Source: Arenimonas fontis
GTDB lineage: Bacteria; Pseudomonadota; Gammaproteobacteria; Xanthomonadales; Xanthomonadaceae
Length of the DNA stretch: 64,000 nt
NCBI RefSeq assembly: GCF_008386465.1
Contig: NZ_VUOD01000009.1
Coordinates: forward strand, 1 to 64,000
Direction: 5' to 3'
Positions 1 to 10,320 of the stretch are shown one piece after another. Each line of letters opens with the position of its first letter. The stretch's first letter is position 1. Both the position numbers and the translations under genes were made by a program. The notes under the pieces are model-generated. The model searched no databases. It was not told where the DNA came from and saw nothing but the letters and a program-made list of their open reading frames with translations.

Positions 1-127
1 CGCCACCAAAACGCTCGGCCCCTACCTTCGTCAGCGCCGCCGTCAGCGTCGTCTTGCCGTGGTCCACGTGACCAATGGTGCCCACGTTCACGTGCGGCTT
101 CTTGCGCTCGAACTTTTCCTTGGACAT
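1..127 (-). CDS. tuf: Elongation factor Tu, N-terminal fragment (cut by window edge)
   Basis: EF-Tu is the GTPase that delivers aminoacyl-tRNA to the ribosome. Only the first 42 codons are inside the window. The translation begins [20 protein letters not shown] and contains the P-loop GHVDHGKT, which is diagnostic for translational GTPases and in this context EF-Tu. The gene is the last member of a tRNA-Tyr/tRNA-Gly/tRNA-Thr/tuf cluster, the arrangement known from many Gammaproteobacteria, so it is probably cotranscribed with those tRNAs. The rest of the gene lies to the left of the window. Confidence 0.96.
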   Translation of the reverse strand, partial: MSKEKFERKKPHVNVGTIGHVDHGKTTLTAALTKVGAERFGG

Positions 128-181
128 TGCGATTACCCGGTGGATTCAAGGTGGTTGGCTGCCGGCCCAGGGCCGGGGGTC

Positions 182-257
<76 letters not shown>

Positions 258-292
258 GGAATTCGGTTTTTCGGTGTTGCCTGTCGATCCAA

Positions 293-366
<74 letters not shown>

Positions 367-396
367 CCTGCGAAACCGTTTCCGCTTCCGCAAAGC

Positions 397-482
397 TGGT
401 GGAGGGAGGTGGATTCGAACCACCGAAGGCGTAAGCCAGCAGATTTACAGTCTGCCCCCGTTGGCCGCTTGGGTATCCCTCC
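397..482 (-). tRNA. tRNA-Tyr (anticodon GTA)
   Basis: This is an 86-nt class II tRNA with a long variable arm and an encoded CCA end, on the minus strand. The acceptor GGAGGGA pairs with TCCCTCC, and the anticodon arm CAGACTGTAAATCTG displays GTA. It is the first gene of the tRNA-tuf cluster. Confidence 0.97.
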
Positions 483-555
483 GCTGGGGAGCCCGTAATT
501 CTCGCGGCGGGCTCCTTGATTGTCAACGGCTTTCATGCAAAGGCCGTGCCGGCGC

Positions 556-1647
556 TCAGACGTTGAACCGGAAGTGCAGCACGTCTCCCTCCTGGACCAC
601 GTAGTCCTTGCCCTCCAGGCGCAGCCGGCCGGCCTCGCGGGCCCCGGCCTCGCCCCGGTAGCGGATGAAATCGTCGAAGGCGATGGTCTCGGCCCGGATG
701 AAGCCCTTTTCGAAGTCGCTGTGGATGACCCCGGCCGCCTGCGGCGCGGTCGCCCCTTTCCGCACCTGCCAGGCCCGGACCTCCTTGACCCCGGCGGTGA
801 AGTAGGTCTGCATGCCCAGCAGGGCGTAGCCGGCCCTGATCACCCGGTTCAGGCCCGGCTCGTCCAAGCCCATGGCGGCCAGGAACTCGCCCCGGTCGGC
901 CTCGTCCAGCTGGGCCAGCTCCTCCTCGATCGCGGCGCAGACCGGCACCACCTGGGCGCCCTCGGCCTCGGCCCGCTCCCGCACCCGGTTCAGGTGGGGG
1001 TTGTCCCCGAAGCCGTCCTCGGCCACGTTGGCCACGTACATCACCGGCTTGAGGGTCAGCAGGAACAGTTCCCGGACCAGGCCCCTGTCCTCGGGTGACA
1101 GGCCCAGGGCCCGGGCCGGCCGCCCCTGGTCCAGACCCTCGCGCAGGCGCAACAGCACCTCCTTGCGGGCCAGGGCCTCCTTGTTGCCGGCCTTGGCCTC
1201 CTTCTCGGCGCGAACCAGGGCCTTCTCCACCGACTCCAAGTCGGCCAGGGCCAGCTCGGTGTCTATGGTCTCGATGTCGGCGATCGGATCGACCCGGCCG
1301 GACACGTGCACGATGTCGCCATGCTCGAAGCAGCGCACCACGTGGGCGATGGCGTCCACCTCGCGGATGTGCGCCAGGAACTTGTTGCCCAGGCCCTCGC
1401 CCTTGCTGGCCCCGGCCACCAGACCGGCGATGTCCACGAACTCGAAGGAGGTCGGCACCACCCGCTCCGGCCTGACGATCTCCGCCAGCTGCTGCAGGCG
1501 CGGATCCGGCACCGGCACCACGCCGGTATTGGGCTCGATGGTGCAGAAGGGGAAGTTGGCCGCGGCGATACCGGCCTTGGTCAGGGCGTTGAACAGGGTG
1601 GACTTACCGACGTTCGGCAGGCCGACGATGCCGCACTTGATGCCCAT
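556..1647 (-). CDS. ychF: Redox-responsive ribosome-binding ATPase YchF (OLA1 family)
   Basis: YchF is an Obg-like P-loop NTPase that prefers ATP, binds ribosomes and acts in stress physiology. The 363-residue protein has the G1 motif GLPNVGKST at residues 9-17. It carries a non-canonical NVAE in place of NKxD, as expected for this ATP-preferring family. A TGS domain fills about residues 280-363. Length matches E. coli YchF (363). It starts 13 nt after the pth stop codon; pth-ychF is a conserved pair. It is the last gene of the minus-strand run that begins with the TPR gene at 7.3 kb. Confidence 0.97.
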   Translation of the reverse strand: MGIKCGIVGLPNVGKSTLFNALTKAGIAAANFPFCTIEPNTGVVPVPDPRLQQLAEIVRPERVVPTSFEFVDIAGLVAGASKGEGLGNKFLAHIREVDAIAHVVRCFEHGDIVHVSGRVDPIADIETIDTELALADLESVEKALVRAEKEAKAGNKEALARKEVLLRLREGLDQGRPARALGLSPEDRGLVRELFLLTLKPVMYVANVAEDGFGDNPHLNRVRERAEAEGAQVVPVCAAIEEELAQLDEADRGEFLAAMGLDEPGLNRVIRAGYALLGMQTYFTAGVKEVRAWQVRKGATAPQAAGVIHSDFEKGFIRAETIAFDDFIRYRGEAGAREAGRLRLEGKDYVVQEGDVLHFRFNV

Positions 1648-1660
1648 GGGCGGGAATTCC

Positions 1661-2242
1661 TCAGGATTTCGGGGTGTGGAGACGCTTCATCGCCTCGTTG
1701 AACTGGCCGGCGACCGCCAGCGGCAACACCGCCAGCGCATCGTCCACCGCGCGCAAGATGGCCGCCTCGTCGTCCCGGCCGGGCCGGCCCAGCACCCAGG
1801 GGGTGACCCGGTCCTTGTGACCCGGGTGGCCGATGCCCAGGCGCAGGCGATGGAAGCGGCCGTGGCCCAGGTGCTGGATGATGTCGCGCAGGCCGTTCTG
1901 GCCGCCGTGGCCGCCGTCGAACTTCAGGCGGGCGGTGCCGGGCGGCAGGTCGAGTTCGTCATGGGCGACCAGGGCCTGCTCCGGTTCGATCTTCCAGTAG
2001 CGCAGCGCCGCCGCCACCGAACGTCCGGAAGCGTTCATCCAGGTGGCCGGCCTGAGCAGCCAGAGATCGTGCCCGGCCAGGTGGGCCCTGGCGGTCTCGC
2101 CGAACAGCTTCGCTTCCAGGCCAAAGCGCGCCCCGGCGCTTTCCGCCAGGGCGTCCAGAAACCAGAACCCGGCGTTGTGCCGGGTTCTGGCGTGCTCGGC
2201 ACCGGGATTGCCCAGGCCGACGACGAGTCGCAGCGAGGCCAC
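1661..2242 (-). CDS. pth: Peptidyl-tRNA hydrolase
   Basis: This enzyme hydrolyses peptidyl-tRNA released from stalled ribosomes in the cytoplasm, recycling the tRNA. The 193-residue product has the family signatures GLGNPG near the N-terminus, TRHNAGF with the catalytic His, the [10 protein letters not shown] stretch (usually KPxTFMNxSG), and HDELDLPPG followed by [12 protein letters not shown]. Length is typical (about 190-200). The gene lies between rplY and ychF in the conserved prs-rplY-pth-ychF order. Confidence 0.97.
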   Translation of the reverse strand: MASLRLVVGLGNPGAEHARTRHNAGFWFLDALAESAGARFGLEAKLFGETARAHLAGHDLWLLRPATWMNASGRSVAAALRYWKIEPEQALVAHDELDLPPGTARLKFDGGHGGQNGLRDIIQHLGHGRFHRLRLGIGHPGHKDRVTPWVLGRPGRDDEAAILRAVDDALAVLPLAVAGQFNEAMKRLHTPKS

Positions 2243-2293
2243 GTCGGATGCTTCCCCGCACCGCCCCGACGAAGGCCGGGGCGGCGCCGCGGG

Positions 2294-2977
2294 TCACTTC
2301 TTCTTGGCGTCCCCGCCCTCGCCTTCCGGCTTGGCGGCGACCTTGGCGGCCGGCACCTCGGCGGACTCCGGCGCCTCGACCGGCTCTTCCTCGACACGGG
2401 CGTGCTTGGCGATCACCACCGCCAGGTCGTGCTCCTTGCCGTGGGCCAGGGCGGGGATGGTCACCCCGGCCGGCAGCCTCAGCTGCGACAGGTGGATCAC
2501 GTCGCCCAGCTTCAGGTCCGACAGGTCCACCTCGATGTACTCGGGCAGGTCCTTGGGCAGCGCACTGACCTCGACCTCGTTGAGCTCGTGGGTGACCACC
2601 ACGCCGGCGGCCTTGCCGGCCGGCGACTTCTCCTGGTTCAGGAAGTGCAGCGGCACGCGGGCGCGCAGGGCCTCGTTCTCGGAGATGCGCTGGAAGTCCA
2701 GGTGCATGATCTGCTGCTTGTACGGATGCCGCTGCATGTCGCGCAGCAGGACCTTCTGCACCTTGCCGTCCACCTCGAGCGAGAGGATGGAGGAGTAGAA
2801 CCACTCGTTCTGGGCCACATGCCACAGATGGTTGTGCTCGACCTGGATGCTCAGCGGATCCTGGTGGCCGCCGTAGACGATCGCCGGAACCTGGCCGCTG
2901 CGGCGGAGGCGGCGGCTCGCACCCTTCCCCTCTTCCTTGCGGCTGCTGGCGACCAGCTTGTGTTCGATGTTTGCCAT
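2294..2977 (-). CDS. rplY: 50S ribosomal protein L25/general stress protein Ctc
   Basis: L25 binds 5S rRNA in the central protuberance of the large subunit. The 227-residue product is the long CTC form: an N-terminal L25 domain (about 1-95) plus a C-terminal TL5 beta domain (about 100-190). It ends in an acidic/Ala-rich tail finishing in a run of lysines. I chose the ATG at 2977 (MANIEHKLVAS) over an upstream in-frame start at 3025, because L25 homologues begin here and an AAAGG lies about 10 nt upstream. It follows prs. Confidence 0.95.
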   Translation of the reverse strand: MANIEHKLVASSRKEEGKGASRRLRRSGQVPAIVYGGHQDPLSIQVEHNHLWHVAQNEWFYSSILSLEVDGKVQKVLLRDMQRHPYKQQIMHLDFQRISENEALRARVPLHFLNQEKSPAGKAAGVVVTHELNEVEVSALPKDLPEYIEVDLSDLKLGDVIHLSQLRLPAGVTIPALAHGKEHDLAVVIAKHARVEEEPVEAPESAEVPAAKVAAKPEGEGGDAKKK

Positions 2978-3109
2978 GTTCGTAATGCCTTTGGTTGTGA
3001 TGCGCCCTGCGGCGCGTTCCGCCAAGCCCGCGACCAGGCCCGGCGTCGTTCCCTGGCGGGAATCGGGGATCGGCGCTGGCGCCAGCGCCGATCCCGGATG
3101 CCCGTCGCC

Positions 3110-4066
3110 TCAATCCACGTACAGCGAGCTGACCGATTCCCCGAAGGCGATGCGCCGGATGGTTTCGGCCAGCAGTTCGGCCACGCTCAGCTGGCGGATG
3201 CGCGGGCAGGCCCGGGCCGCCTCCGACAGCGGAATGGTGTCGGTCACCACCAACTCGTCCAGCTGGGAGTTGCCGATATTGGCGATGGCCGCGCCCGAGA
3301 GCACCGGGTGCGTGCAGTAGGCCACCACCTTGCGGGCGCCGTTCTGCTTGAGTGCCGCCGCCGCCGCGCACAGGGTGCCGGCGGTGTCGACGATGTCGTC
3401 CACCAGCACGCAGGTCTTGCCGGCCACGTCGCCGATGATGTTCATCACGGTGGCGACATTGGCCTTGGGCCGGCGCTTGTCGATGATCGCCAGGTCGGCA
3501 TCGTCCAGACGCTTGGCGATGGCCCGGGCGCGCACCACCCCGCCGACGTCCGGCGAGACCACGATCAGGTTGTCGGTGCCCTGGTTGCGCCAGATGTCGG
3601 CCAGCAACACCGGCGAGGCGTAGACGTTGTCGACCGGGATGTCGAAGAAGCCCTGGATCTGGTCGGCATGCAGGTCCACCGTCAGCACCCGGTCGGTGCC
3701 CACGGCGTCGAACATCCTGGCCGCCACCTTGGCGGTGATCGGCACACGCGCCGAACGCGGCCGGCGATCCTGGCGGGCGTAGCCGAAGTACGGCACCACC
3801 GCCGTGACATTGGTGGCCGAGGCGCGCTTTAGCGCATCGATCAGCACCAGCAGCTCCATGAAATTCTCGGCGGTCGGGGCGCAGGTCGGCTGGATCACGA
3901 ACACCTCCTGCCGACGCACGTTCTCCTCGATCTCGACCTGGCTCTCGCCATCGGAGAACCTGCCCACCAGCGCCTTGCCTAGCGGGATGCCCAGCTGCCG
4001 GCATACCGCCAGCGCCAGCGGGCGGTTGGCATTGCCGGAAAACACCAGCAGGTTGTCCTTCTTCAT
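3110..4066 (-). CDS. prs: Ribose-phosphate pyrophosphokinase
   Basis: The enzyme makes PRPP from ribose 5-phosphate and ATP for nucleotide, histidine and tryptophan synthesis. The 318-residue protein (E. coli 315) begins [18 protein letters not shown]. It contains the ATP-site region around [16 protein letters not shown] and the PRPP-binding loop DDIVDTAGT. The start at 4066 matches the family N-terminus; an upstream in-frame start at 4111 would add 15 unrelated residues. It is placed just after tRNA-Gln and ispE, a conserved gammaproteobacterial arrangement. Confidence 0.96.
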   Translation of the reverse strand: MKKDNLLVFSGNANRPLALAVCRQLGIPLGKALVGRFSDGESQVEIEENVRRQEVFVIQPTCAPTAENFMELLVLIDALKRASATNVTAVVPYFGYARQDRRPRSARVPITAKVAARMFDAVGTDRVLTVDLHADQIQGFFDIPVDNVYASPVLLADIWRNQGTDNLIVVSPDVGGVVRARAIAKRLDDADLAIIDKRRPKANVATVMNIIGDVAGKTCVLVDDIVDTAGTLCAAAAALKQNGARKVVAYCTHPVLSGAAIANIGNSQLDELVVTDTIPLSEAARACPRIRQLSVAELLAETIRRIAFGESVSSLYVD

Positions 4067-4115
4067 GGGCGGTGAACCTGTGCGCGCTGTAGGTCGGGCC
4101 GCGGACGGCACCGGG

Positions 4116-4193
4116 TGGCTGGGGCGGTAGGATTCGAACCTACGAATGCCGGGATCAAAACCCGGTGCCTTAGGCCAGCTTGGCGACGCCCCA
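4116..4193 (-). tRNA. tRNA-Gln (anticodon TTG)
   Basis: The minus-strand cloverleaf has an encoded CCA end. The acceptor TGGGGCG pairs with CGCCCCA. The anticodon stem CCGGG/CCCGG encloses the loop TTTTGAT, giving anticodon TTG, and the T-arm has GGTTCGAATCC. The D-arm is somewhat long, so the total is 78 nt. It sits between ispE and prs, so it must be processed from that transcript or have its own promoter. Confidence 0.96.
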
Positions 4194-4216
4194 ACGTCGT
4201 TTCGTCCGCTCCGGGC

Positions 4217-5080
4217 TCAACGGCGGGCCAGCGCGAGATGCAGCGGCGACACCGCCACCCCCTCGGCCACCCAGGCGCGCCAGGCCTGCGGCAGGCGCGC
4301 CCTTGCGGCCTCGGCCTGCGCCCGTGTGCCGAAGCGCACGAAGCAGCCGCCGCCGGTGCCGGTCAAGGCCGCCGGACCGAGTTGCGCCAGTACGTCCAGA
4401 ACCTCGGCCACGGCCGGGGAACGGCGGCGCAGCACCGGTTCGAAGGCATTGCCGAGCACGGAGCCAGAAGCGAAGTCGTGCATTGTCGCCGGCGGCGCAT
4501 CCCGCGTCAAATCAGGCGCTTGGAAAAGCTCGGCGGTGGGCACGCTGACACCGCTGTCCACCAGCAGATAGGCCGAGGGCGGCAGCGCCATCGGACTCAG
4601 GCGCTCGCCCACCCCCTCGGCCCAGGCGCTGCGGCCGCTGACGAATACCGGCACGTCGGCGCCCAGGGCCAGCCCCAGATCCGCCAGGCGGCCTGCGCCC
4701 AGATCCAGGCCCCACAGGCGGTCCAGCGCCAGCAGCACGGTCGCCGCGTCCGACGAGCCGCCGCCGAAACCGCCACCGAGAGGAATCCGCTTTTCGACGA
4801 AAATGTCCGCGCCTTGCCGGGCTTTCCCGGCTTCCTTGAGGATCTTCGCCGCACGGACCGCCAGATCCCCGGCTTCCGGCACGGCATAGGACGCGGGACC
4901 GACCCGACGGATTTCGCCATCCTCACGCGGTTTCAGCCAGACCGTGTCGCCCCAGTCCAGAAGCTGGAACACGGTCTGCAGGCAGTGGTAACCGTCCGCA
5001 CGCCGCCCGAGGATGCGCAGGAACAGGTTCAGCTTGGCCGGCGCCGGCCAGGCGCTCCAGCCTTCGCCTTCCGGTCTCAC
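4217..5080 (-). CDS. ispE: 4-diphosphocytidyl-2-C-methyl-D-erythritol kinase
   Basis: IspE phosphorylates CDP-methylerythritol in the MEP isoprenoid pathway, the pathway that also uses Dxs encoded at 36.7 kb. It is a GHMP kinase: [10 protein letters not shown] is near the N-terminus, the ATP loop [12 protein letters not shown] is near residues 90-101, and GTGGGCF is near the C-terminus. I chose the GTG at 5080 (287 aa), which overlaps the lolB stop by 4 nt (GTGA). An alternative GTG lies at 5092. The coupling indicates an operon with lolB. Confidence 0.95.
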   Translation of the reverse strand: MRPEGEGWSAWPAPAKLNLFLRILGRRADGYHCLQTVFQLLDWGDTVWLKPREDGEIRRVGPASYAVPEAGDLAVRAAKILKEAGKARQGADIFVEKRIPLGGGFGGGSSDAATVLLALDRLWGLDLGAGRLADLGLALGADVPVFVSGRSAWAEGVGERLSPMALPPSAYLLVDSGVSVPTAELFQAPDLTRDAPPATMHDFASGSVLGNAFEPVLRRRSPAVAEVLDVLAQLGPAALTGTGGGCFVRFGTRAQAEAARARLPQAWRAWVAEGVAVSPLHLALARR

Positions 5081-5676
5081 GGCCCGCCCCACCGGTCCAC
5101 GACCAGGCGCACGCGGGCCTCTCCCCGCTCGGCGAACACCCGCCGCGGACGCGCCGGCTCGCCGCCGTCCCAGTCGCGATATTCGATCCGCCAGCCCTGC
5201 TGCTCTATCCAGGCCGGCAGGCCGTCCGGCCCGAAGCCGATCCGGGCCGGCCCCGGCGCCCGCATGCCGCGCACCCAGTCGGCCATGGCCCCCACCGGAA
5301 TCGGCCAGCCCAGGGCCTCATGCAGCAGGCGCTCGGCATCCGGCCCTTCCTGCGGCCCGCCCTCGATGCCCTCGAGCCGGGCCAGACCCGGCCAGACCAA
5401 CAGCCGCCAGCTGGTCCGGGTCACCGGCGCCGATAGTCGGACCTCGGCCTGGTCGCCCTGCTGGCGCCAGTCCAGCCGGCCGCTGCCGCCCTCGCCGGCG
5501 ACACTGACCGCCAGCCTTCCCGAAAAGCTCCAGTCGCCGCTCTCCGCCAGCAGCGCCTCTCGGGCGGCCTGCGCCGCCAGCCAGGCCGCTTCGTCCGCTT
5601 CCGGTCCGCGCGCCGGCCGGCTGGCGCAACCGGCCAGGACCAGGCCCAGCAAGAATCCAGCCCAGATCCGGCTCAC
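5077..5676 (-). CDS. lolB: Outer-membrane lipoprotein insertion factor LolB
   Basis: LolB receives lipoproteins from LolA and inserts them into the outer membrane. The 199-residue precursor has a short signal peptide ending in the lipobox LAGC (Cys about residue 17), followed by a charged linker. The mature domain contains the [10 protein letters not shown] and RLDWRQQGD strands typical of the LolA/LolB fold. The start is GTG at 5676, overlapping the TPR gene stop codon by 4 nt. The lolB-ispE pairing is conserved and supports the assignment despite low sequence conservation of LolB. Confidence 0.9.
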   Translation of the reverse strand: MSRIWAGFLLGLVLAGCASRPARGPEADEAAWLAAQAAREALLAESGDWSFSGRLAVSVAGEGGSGRLDWRQQGDQAEVRLSAPVTRTSWRLLVWPGLARLEGIEGGPQEGPDAERLLHEALGWPIPVGAMADWVRGMRAPGPARIGFGPDGLPAWIEQQGWRIEYRDWDGGEPARPRRVFAERGEARVRLVVDRWGGP

Positions 5677-7337
5677 GGACTGAACTCCCGGTACACCCTC
5701 CTGATGGCCCGGTTGTCGGGATCCAGATGCCGGCCATGCTCCCAGATCGCCCGCGCCTCCGCCTGCCGGCCCAGCGCCCAGAGAACCTCCCCCAGGTGGG
5801 CGGCGATCTCGGCGTCCTTGTGGGCCTCCCAGGCGCGCCGCAGGTAATCCAGCGCCTCGCCGCCGCGACCCAGCCTGAACAGCACCCAGCCCATGCTGTC
5901 GAGCGTGGCGGGCGAGTCCGGATCCAGCGCCAGGGCCCGCTCGATGTAGGGCAGGGCCTCCTGCCAGCGGCCGCGCCGGTCGGCCAGGGTATAGCCGTAG
6001 GCGTTCAGGGCGCGGGCATCGTCGGGATTGTCCTGCAACAGCCGACGCAGGTCGGCCAGCGCCTCCTCGACGCGGTCGGCCCGCTCGTTCGCCAGCGCCC
6101 GGGCGTACAGCAGTTCCGGGTCGTCCTCGAACACGGCCAGGCCCTGGTCCAGCGAGCGCCTAGCCGCCGGCAGATCGCCGGCGGCTTCGTGCAGGGCCGA
6201 TTCCAGCACGTAGGCGTCGCGGCGAAGCTCGCCGTCGGCGGATTCGTCCACCTGCAGTTCATGCAGGCCCGCCACACCTTCCTCATGCCTGCCCAGCCGC
6301 GCCAGCACGCCGGCCCGGCGCAACAGGGCCAAATGGCGGGCCTGGCCGATCGGCAAACCGTCGTACCACTCTGCCGCTTCGTCCCAGAGGCCCAAGGCTT
6401 CGGCCAGATGCCCCAACAGCAGCCGGCGCGCGGGTGGCGGCACCGCCGCCTCGGCCCGGACTTCGGCGTACAGCGCCTGCAGGCCGGCCCGATCGCCGGC
6501 CTGGACCAGCCAGCCGGCCCGGCGGCGATAGCTGGCGTCGTCCTGCGGCCCCCGCGCCAGCCACTGCGCCGCCTGGAGCGGATCCCCGAGCAGGGCCAGC
6601 TCGTTGGCGGCCAGGCGCAACACGTCCGGCGCCAGGTCTGCGGGGTCGCCCAAACCGGCCAGGGTGGCGCGGGCGCCGCCGGTATCGCCCGCCTCGCGCT
6701 GGGCGGAGGCCTGCAACAGCCTGGCCCGGGGGTCCTCCGGGAACCGCCGCATGCCGTCTTCCACCCACCGATCCGACAGCTCGCGGTCGCCCAGGCGGCG
6801 CGCCAGCCCGGCCAGCGCCAACCAGGCCGCGAGATCCTCGGGCAGGGCCGGATGCCCGCGCAGTCGCCGCAACACGTCCAGGGCCGCCGGCGCGGCCTCG
6901 CCGCCCGCCTCGCGCAAGCCGCCGAGCAGGGTCGCGAAGCCCTGCTCTCCCGGCATGTCCAGCAACTCCTCCGCCAGGGCCGTCGCCTGCTCCGGGTCGC
7001 CGCGCTGCAAGGCCAGCAGCAGCGACAGCCCCCGCATCGCCGGCGATTCCGGCGCCAGCTCCCGCCAGCGGGCCGCGGCGCGGGCGGCCTGTTCCGGCTG
7101 GCCGGCCGCCTGGGCGATCCTGGTCGCCCGTTCGGCCAGGGCCGGATCGTCCGAGGCCAGCGCCGCGGCAAGGTAATACTGGCTGGCGGTTTCCAGGTCG
7201 CCTTCCTGCAGGGCGAATTCGCCCGCCATCAGTTCACCGATCGGCAGCGGTCCCCGCTCGGCCGCCTGCATCGGCCATGAAAGCGACAGGCACAGCAACA
7301 GGATGGACAGTCGCGGGAACGGACGATGCCGGGGCAT
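5673..7337 (-). CDS. Exported tetratricopeptide-repeat protein upstream of lolB
   Basis: The 554-residue protein has an N-terminal signal sequence ([16 protein letters not shown], cleavage about residue 26). TPR helices run across most of its length, best seen at about residues 440-545 ([20 protein letters not shown], then [20 protein letters not shown]). TPR arrays are protein-binding scaffolds. A TPR protein just upstream of lolB is a recurring arrangement in Xanthomonadales and pseudomonads, but its function is not established. Overlap with lolB suggests cotranslation and a periplasmic or outer-membrane assembly role (inference). It is divergent from hemA. Confidence 0.85.
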   Translation of the reverse strand: MPRHRPFPRLSILLLCLSLSWPMQAAERGPLPIGELMAGEFALQEGDLETASQYYLAAALASDDPALAERATRIAQAAGQPEQAARAAARWRELAPESPAMRGLSLLLALQRGDPEQATALAEELLDMPGEQGFATLLGGLREAGGEAAPAALDVLRRLRGHPALPEDLAAWLALAGLARRLGDRELSDRWVEDGMRRFPEDPRARLLQASAQREAGDTGGARATLAGLGDPADLAPDVLRLAANELALLGDPLQAAQWLARGPQDDASYRRRAGWLVQAGDRAGLQALYAEVRAEAAVPPPARRLLLGHLAEALGLWDEAAEWYDGLPIGQARHLALLRRAGVLARLGRHEEGVAGLHELQVDESADGELRRDAYVLESALHEAAGDLPAARRSLDQGLAVFEDDPELLYARALANERADRVEEALADLRRLLQDNPDDARALNAYGYTLADRRGRWQEALPYIERALALDPDSPATLDSMGWVLFRLGRGGEALDYLRRAWEAHKDAEIAAHLGEVLWALGRQAEARAIWEHGRHLDPDNRAIRRVYREFSP

Positions 7338-7358
7338 GGGCTTCCTGCAGGCAGAGGC

Positions 7359-7364
7359 TAGAAT
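7359..7364 (+). promoter_or_regulatory. Putative -10 box of the hemA operon
   Basis: TAGAAT (5 of 6 matches to TATAAT) lies 72 nt upstream of the hemA ATG in the divergent TPR/hemA intergenic region. I see no convincing -35 element, so this is a weak prediction from sequence alone. Confidence 0.35.
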
Positions 7365-7435
7365 GGGCGCCGGAATCCGGACGAGAACCCAGCCGCCGCA
7401 AGCTTAGCGCAACGCGCCGAGCGCCGGCCCTGCCC

Positions 7436-8701
7436 ATGCCCCTGCTCGCGCTAGGCCTCAACCACCAGACCGCACCGCTCGCCCTGCGCGAGAAGGTGTC
7501 GCTGGAGGGTGGCCGGCTGCCGGCGGCACTGGACGCCCTGCTGGCGCTTCCGGGCGTGCAGGAGGCGGCCCTGCTGTCCACCTGCAACCGCACCGAGATC
7601 TACGCCCGGGTGGACGAAGGCCGTGAGGCGGCGTTGCTGGACTGGCTGGCCCGGCACAACGGCCTGGGCCCGGAGGCCCTGGCCGCCTACGTCTACGAGC
7701 ACCGCGAGGACGAGGCGGTGCGGCACCTGTTCCGGGTCGCCACCGGCCTGGATTCGCTGGTGCTGGGCGAACCGCAGATCCTCGGCCAGGTCAAGGAGGC
7801 CTGGCAGGCCGCGCGCGAACGCAAGGCCCTGCGCACGCCCCTGGACCGGTTGTTCCAGCAGAGCTTTTCGGTCGCCAAACGGGTGCGCACCGACACCCGG
7901 ATCGGCGCCCAGCCGGTGTCGGTGGCCTTCGCCGCCGTACGCCTGGCCCGGCAGGTGTTCAGCGAACTCGACCGCGCCACCGTGCTGCTGGTCGGCGCCG
8001 GCGACACCATCGAGCTGGCCGCGCGACATCTGGTGGAGGCGCGGGCCAGGCGCCTGCTGGTCGCCAACCGCACCCTCGAACATGCCCAGGCCCTGGCCAG
8101 CCGGCACGGCGGCTACGCCCTGCCCTTGACCGAGTTGCCCAGGCACCTGCCGGAAGCCGACATCGTTTTTTCCGCCACGGCCGCCCGCGAGCCGGTGATC
8201 GGCAGGGACATGGCCGAAGCGGCGCTGAAGGCGCGCCGGCACCGGCCGATGTTCATGCTCGACCTGGCGGTGCCGCGCGACATCGCGGCCGACGTAGCCG
8301 AGCTGCAAGACGTCTACCTGTATACGGTGGACGACCTGGAGCAGGTGATCGAGGAGAGCCGGGCCTCCCGCCGCGAAGCCGCGGCCCAGGCCGAAGCGAT
8401 CATAGACCTGCAGGTCGGCCACTTCATGGCCTGGTGGCGGGCCCAGAGCCGGCAGGACGTGCTGCGCGGCCTGCGCAGCCGCGGCGAGGCCATCCGTGAC
8501 GAGGCCCTCGCCCGCGCCCGCGAACAACTGGCCGCCGGCAAGCCGGCCGAGGAGGTCCTGGGCCTGCTGGCGCACCAGTTGACCAACAAGCTGCTGCATG
8601 GGCCGAGCAGCGCCCTGCGCCGGGCGGCGCTGGACGGCGACCTGGACCTGCTGCGCACTGCCGAGCGGCTCTATCTCGACGACGAGGCCGGACAGCGATG
8701 A
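7436..8701 (+). CDS. hemA: Glutamyl-tRNA reductase
   Basis: HemA reduces glutamyl-tRNA(Glu) to glutamate-1-semialdehyde with NADPH, the first committed step of C5-pathway tetrapyrrole synthesis. The 421-residue protein starts [15 protein letters not shown] and has the catalytic Cys50 in [10 protein letters not shown]. It has a NADPH-binding segment [12 protein letters not shown] at about 182 and a C-terminal dimerization helix. Its stop overlaps the prfA start (ATGA), giving the common hemA-prfA coupling. Confidence 0.97.
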   Translation: MPLLALGLNHQTAPLALREKVSLEGGRLPAALDALLALPGVQEAALLSTCNRTEIYARVDEGREAALLDWLARHNGLGPEALAAYVYEHREDEAVRHLFRVATGLDSLVLGEPQILGQVKEAWQAARERKALRTPLDRLFQQSFSVAKRVRTDTRIGAQPVSVAFAAVRLARQVFSELDRATVLLVGAGDTIELAARHLVEARARRLLVANRTLEHAQALASRHGGYALPLTELPRHLPEADIVFSATAAREPVIGRDMAEAALKARRHRPMFMLDLAVPRDIAADVAELQDVYLYTVDDLEQVIEESRASRREAAAQAEAIIDLQVGHFMAWWRAQSRQDVLRGLRSRGEAIRDEALARAREQLAAGKPAEEVLGLLAHQLTNKLLHGPSSALRRAALDGDLDLLRTAERLYLDDEAGQR

Positions 8702-9783
8702 CGCCAGGCCTGCTGCGCAAACTCGAGACCCTGGCCGAGCGCCACGAGGAAGTCGCCCGCCTGCTGGCCGAGCCGGAGGTGTTGGCCGACGCCAAACGAT
8801 TCCGCGAACTCTCGCGCGAATACGCGCAGCTGCAGCCCATCGCCGCCGGCCTGGCCGAGCGGACCCGCGCCCGGCGCGACCTGCAGGATGCCGAAGCGAT
8901 GCGTGCCGATCCGGAGCTGCGGGAGCTGGCCGAGGCGGAGGTCGAGGCCGCCCGCGAGCGCTTGGCGCGGCTGGACGAGAGCCTGGCCCTGTTGCTGGTC
9001 CCGCGCGACCCGCGCGACGAGGCCAACCTGTTCCTGGAAGTGCGCGCCGGTACCGGCGGCGACGAGGCGGCGATCTTCGCCGGCGACCTCTTCCGCATGT
9101 ACAGCCGCTACGCCGAGCGCAAGGGCTGGCGGGTCGAAGTCGTCTCCGCCAGCGAGGGCGAGCACGGAGGCTACAAGGAAATCGTCGCCCGCATCGAGGG
9201 CAAGGGCGCCTACTCGCGCCTGAAGTTCGAATCCGGCACGCACCGGGTGCAGCGGGTGCCAGCCACCGAATCGCAGGGCCGCATCCATACATCGGCGGCC
9301 ACGGTGGCCATCCTGCCGGAGCTGGAGGACCTCGACGAAATCGAGGTGCGCGAGGCCGACCTGAAGGTGGATACCTTCCGCGCCTCCGGCGCCGGCGGCC
9401 AACACGTCAACAAGACCGACTCGGCCATCCGCATCACCCACCTGCCCACCGGCATCGTGGTCGAGTGCCAGGACGAGCGCAGCCAGCACAAGAACCGGGC
9501 CCGGGCCATGGCCCTGCTCAAGGCGCGCCTGCTCGATGACGAGCGATCGAAGCAGGCCGCCGCCCAGGCGCAATCGCGCCGGTTGCAGGTCGGCAGCGGC
9601 GATCGCAGCCAGCGCATCCGCACCTACAACTTCCCGCAGGGCCGGATCACCGACCACCGCGTCGAGGGCCTGACACTGTACGCCCTGCCGCAGGTCATGG
9701 ACGGCGACCTGGACGAGCTGGTGGACCGGCTGACCCGCGAGCACCAGGCCGACGAACTGAAACTGCTGACGGAGGCGGCATGA
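8698..9783 (+). CDS. prfA: Peptide chain release factor 1
   Basis: RF1 recognises UAA and UAG and triggers peptide release. The 361-residue protein has the codon-recognition PxT motif in [11 protein letters not shown] and the universal GGQ in [11 protein letters not shown] near residue 233. Both are at the expected positions for RF1 rather than RF2. It overlaps hemA upstream and moaB downstream by 4 nt each. The methyltransferase gene prmC, often the next gene in other bacteria, lies instead at 40.4-41.3 kb on the other strand. Confidence 0.97.
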   Translation: MTPGLLRKLETLAERHEEVARLLAEPEVLADAKRFRELSREYAQLQPIAAGLAERTRARRDLQDAEAMRADPELRELAEAEVEAARERLARLDESLALLLVPRDPRDEANLFLEVRAGTGGDEAAIFAGDLFRMYSRYAERKGWRVEVVSASEGEHGGYKEIVARIEGKGAYSRLKFESGTHRVQRVPATESQGRIHTSAATVAILPELEDLDEIEVREADLKVDTFRASGAGGQHVNKTDSAIRITHLPTGIVVECQDERSQHKNRARAMALLKARLLDDERSKQAAAQAQSRRLQVGSGDRSQRIRTYNFPQGRITDHRVEGLTLYALPQVMDGDLDELVDRLTREHQADELKLLTEAA

Positions 9784-10301
9784 GCGCCGGCGCCGGCTTC
9801 ATTCCGCTTTCGCTGTGCGTGCTGACCGTCTCCGACACCCGGACCCTGGCGCAGGACGGCTCCGGCGCCTACCTCGTCGAAGCGCTCGGCGAGGCCGGCC
9901 ACCGCCTGCACGAGCGCGCCCTCGTCCGCGACGACGTCTACCAGTTGCGCGCGATCGTCTCGCGCTGGATCGCCGATCCGGCGGTGGACGGCATCCTGGT
10001 CAATGGCGGCACCGGCTTCACCGGCCGCGACAGCACCCCGGAGGCGCTGCAGCCACTGCTGGACAAGCAGATGCCGGGCTTCGGCGAGATGTTCCGTGCG
10101 CTCAGCTACGAGGAGATCGGCACCTCCACCCTGCAGTCGCGCGCCTTCGCCGGCCTGGCCAACGGCTGTTTCCTGTTCGCCCTGCCCGGCTCCACCTCGG
10201 CCTGCCGCACCGGCTGGGAGAAGCTGATCCGCGCCCAGCTCGACGCCCGCACCCGGCCCTGCAACCTGGCCATGCTGCGGCCGCGGCTGCGGGAATCCTA
10301 G
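9780..10301 (+). CDS. moaB: Molybdenum cofactor biosynthesis protein MoaB/MogA family
   Basis: The family binds and adenylylates molybdopterin. The 173-residue product has the molybdopterin-binding signatures [25 protein letters not shown] and [13 protein letters not shown]. Length and motifs fit MoaB of Gammaproteobacteria better than MogA, but the two cannot be separated firmly from the sequence. The start overlaps the prfA stop codon by 4 nt, so it is translationally coupled to the hemA-prfA unit; no other moa or moe genes are in the window. Confidence 0.9.
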   Translation: MSAGAGFIPLSLCVLTVSDTRTLAQDGSGAYLVEALGEAGHRLHERALVRDDVYQLRAIVSRWIADPAVDGILVNGGTGFTGRDSTPEALQPLLDKQMPGFGEMFRALSYEEIGTSTLQSRAFAGLANGCFLFALPGSTSACRTGWEKLIRAQLDARTRPCNLAMLRPRLRES

Positions 10302-10320
10302 CCCCGGGAGGACACGCGCC

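Noticed and set aside
872-3832. A 986-codon open frame on the plus strand over ychF-pth-rplY-prs
   Set aside because: It is antisense to four conserved genes and has the Arg/Ala/Gly/Gln-rich composition of a shadow frame.
5673-7337. TPR gene as an operon-linked sensor of the hemA pathway
   Set aside because: It is divergent from hemA and overlaps lolB instead; no evidence links it to haem synthesis.
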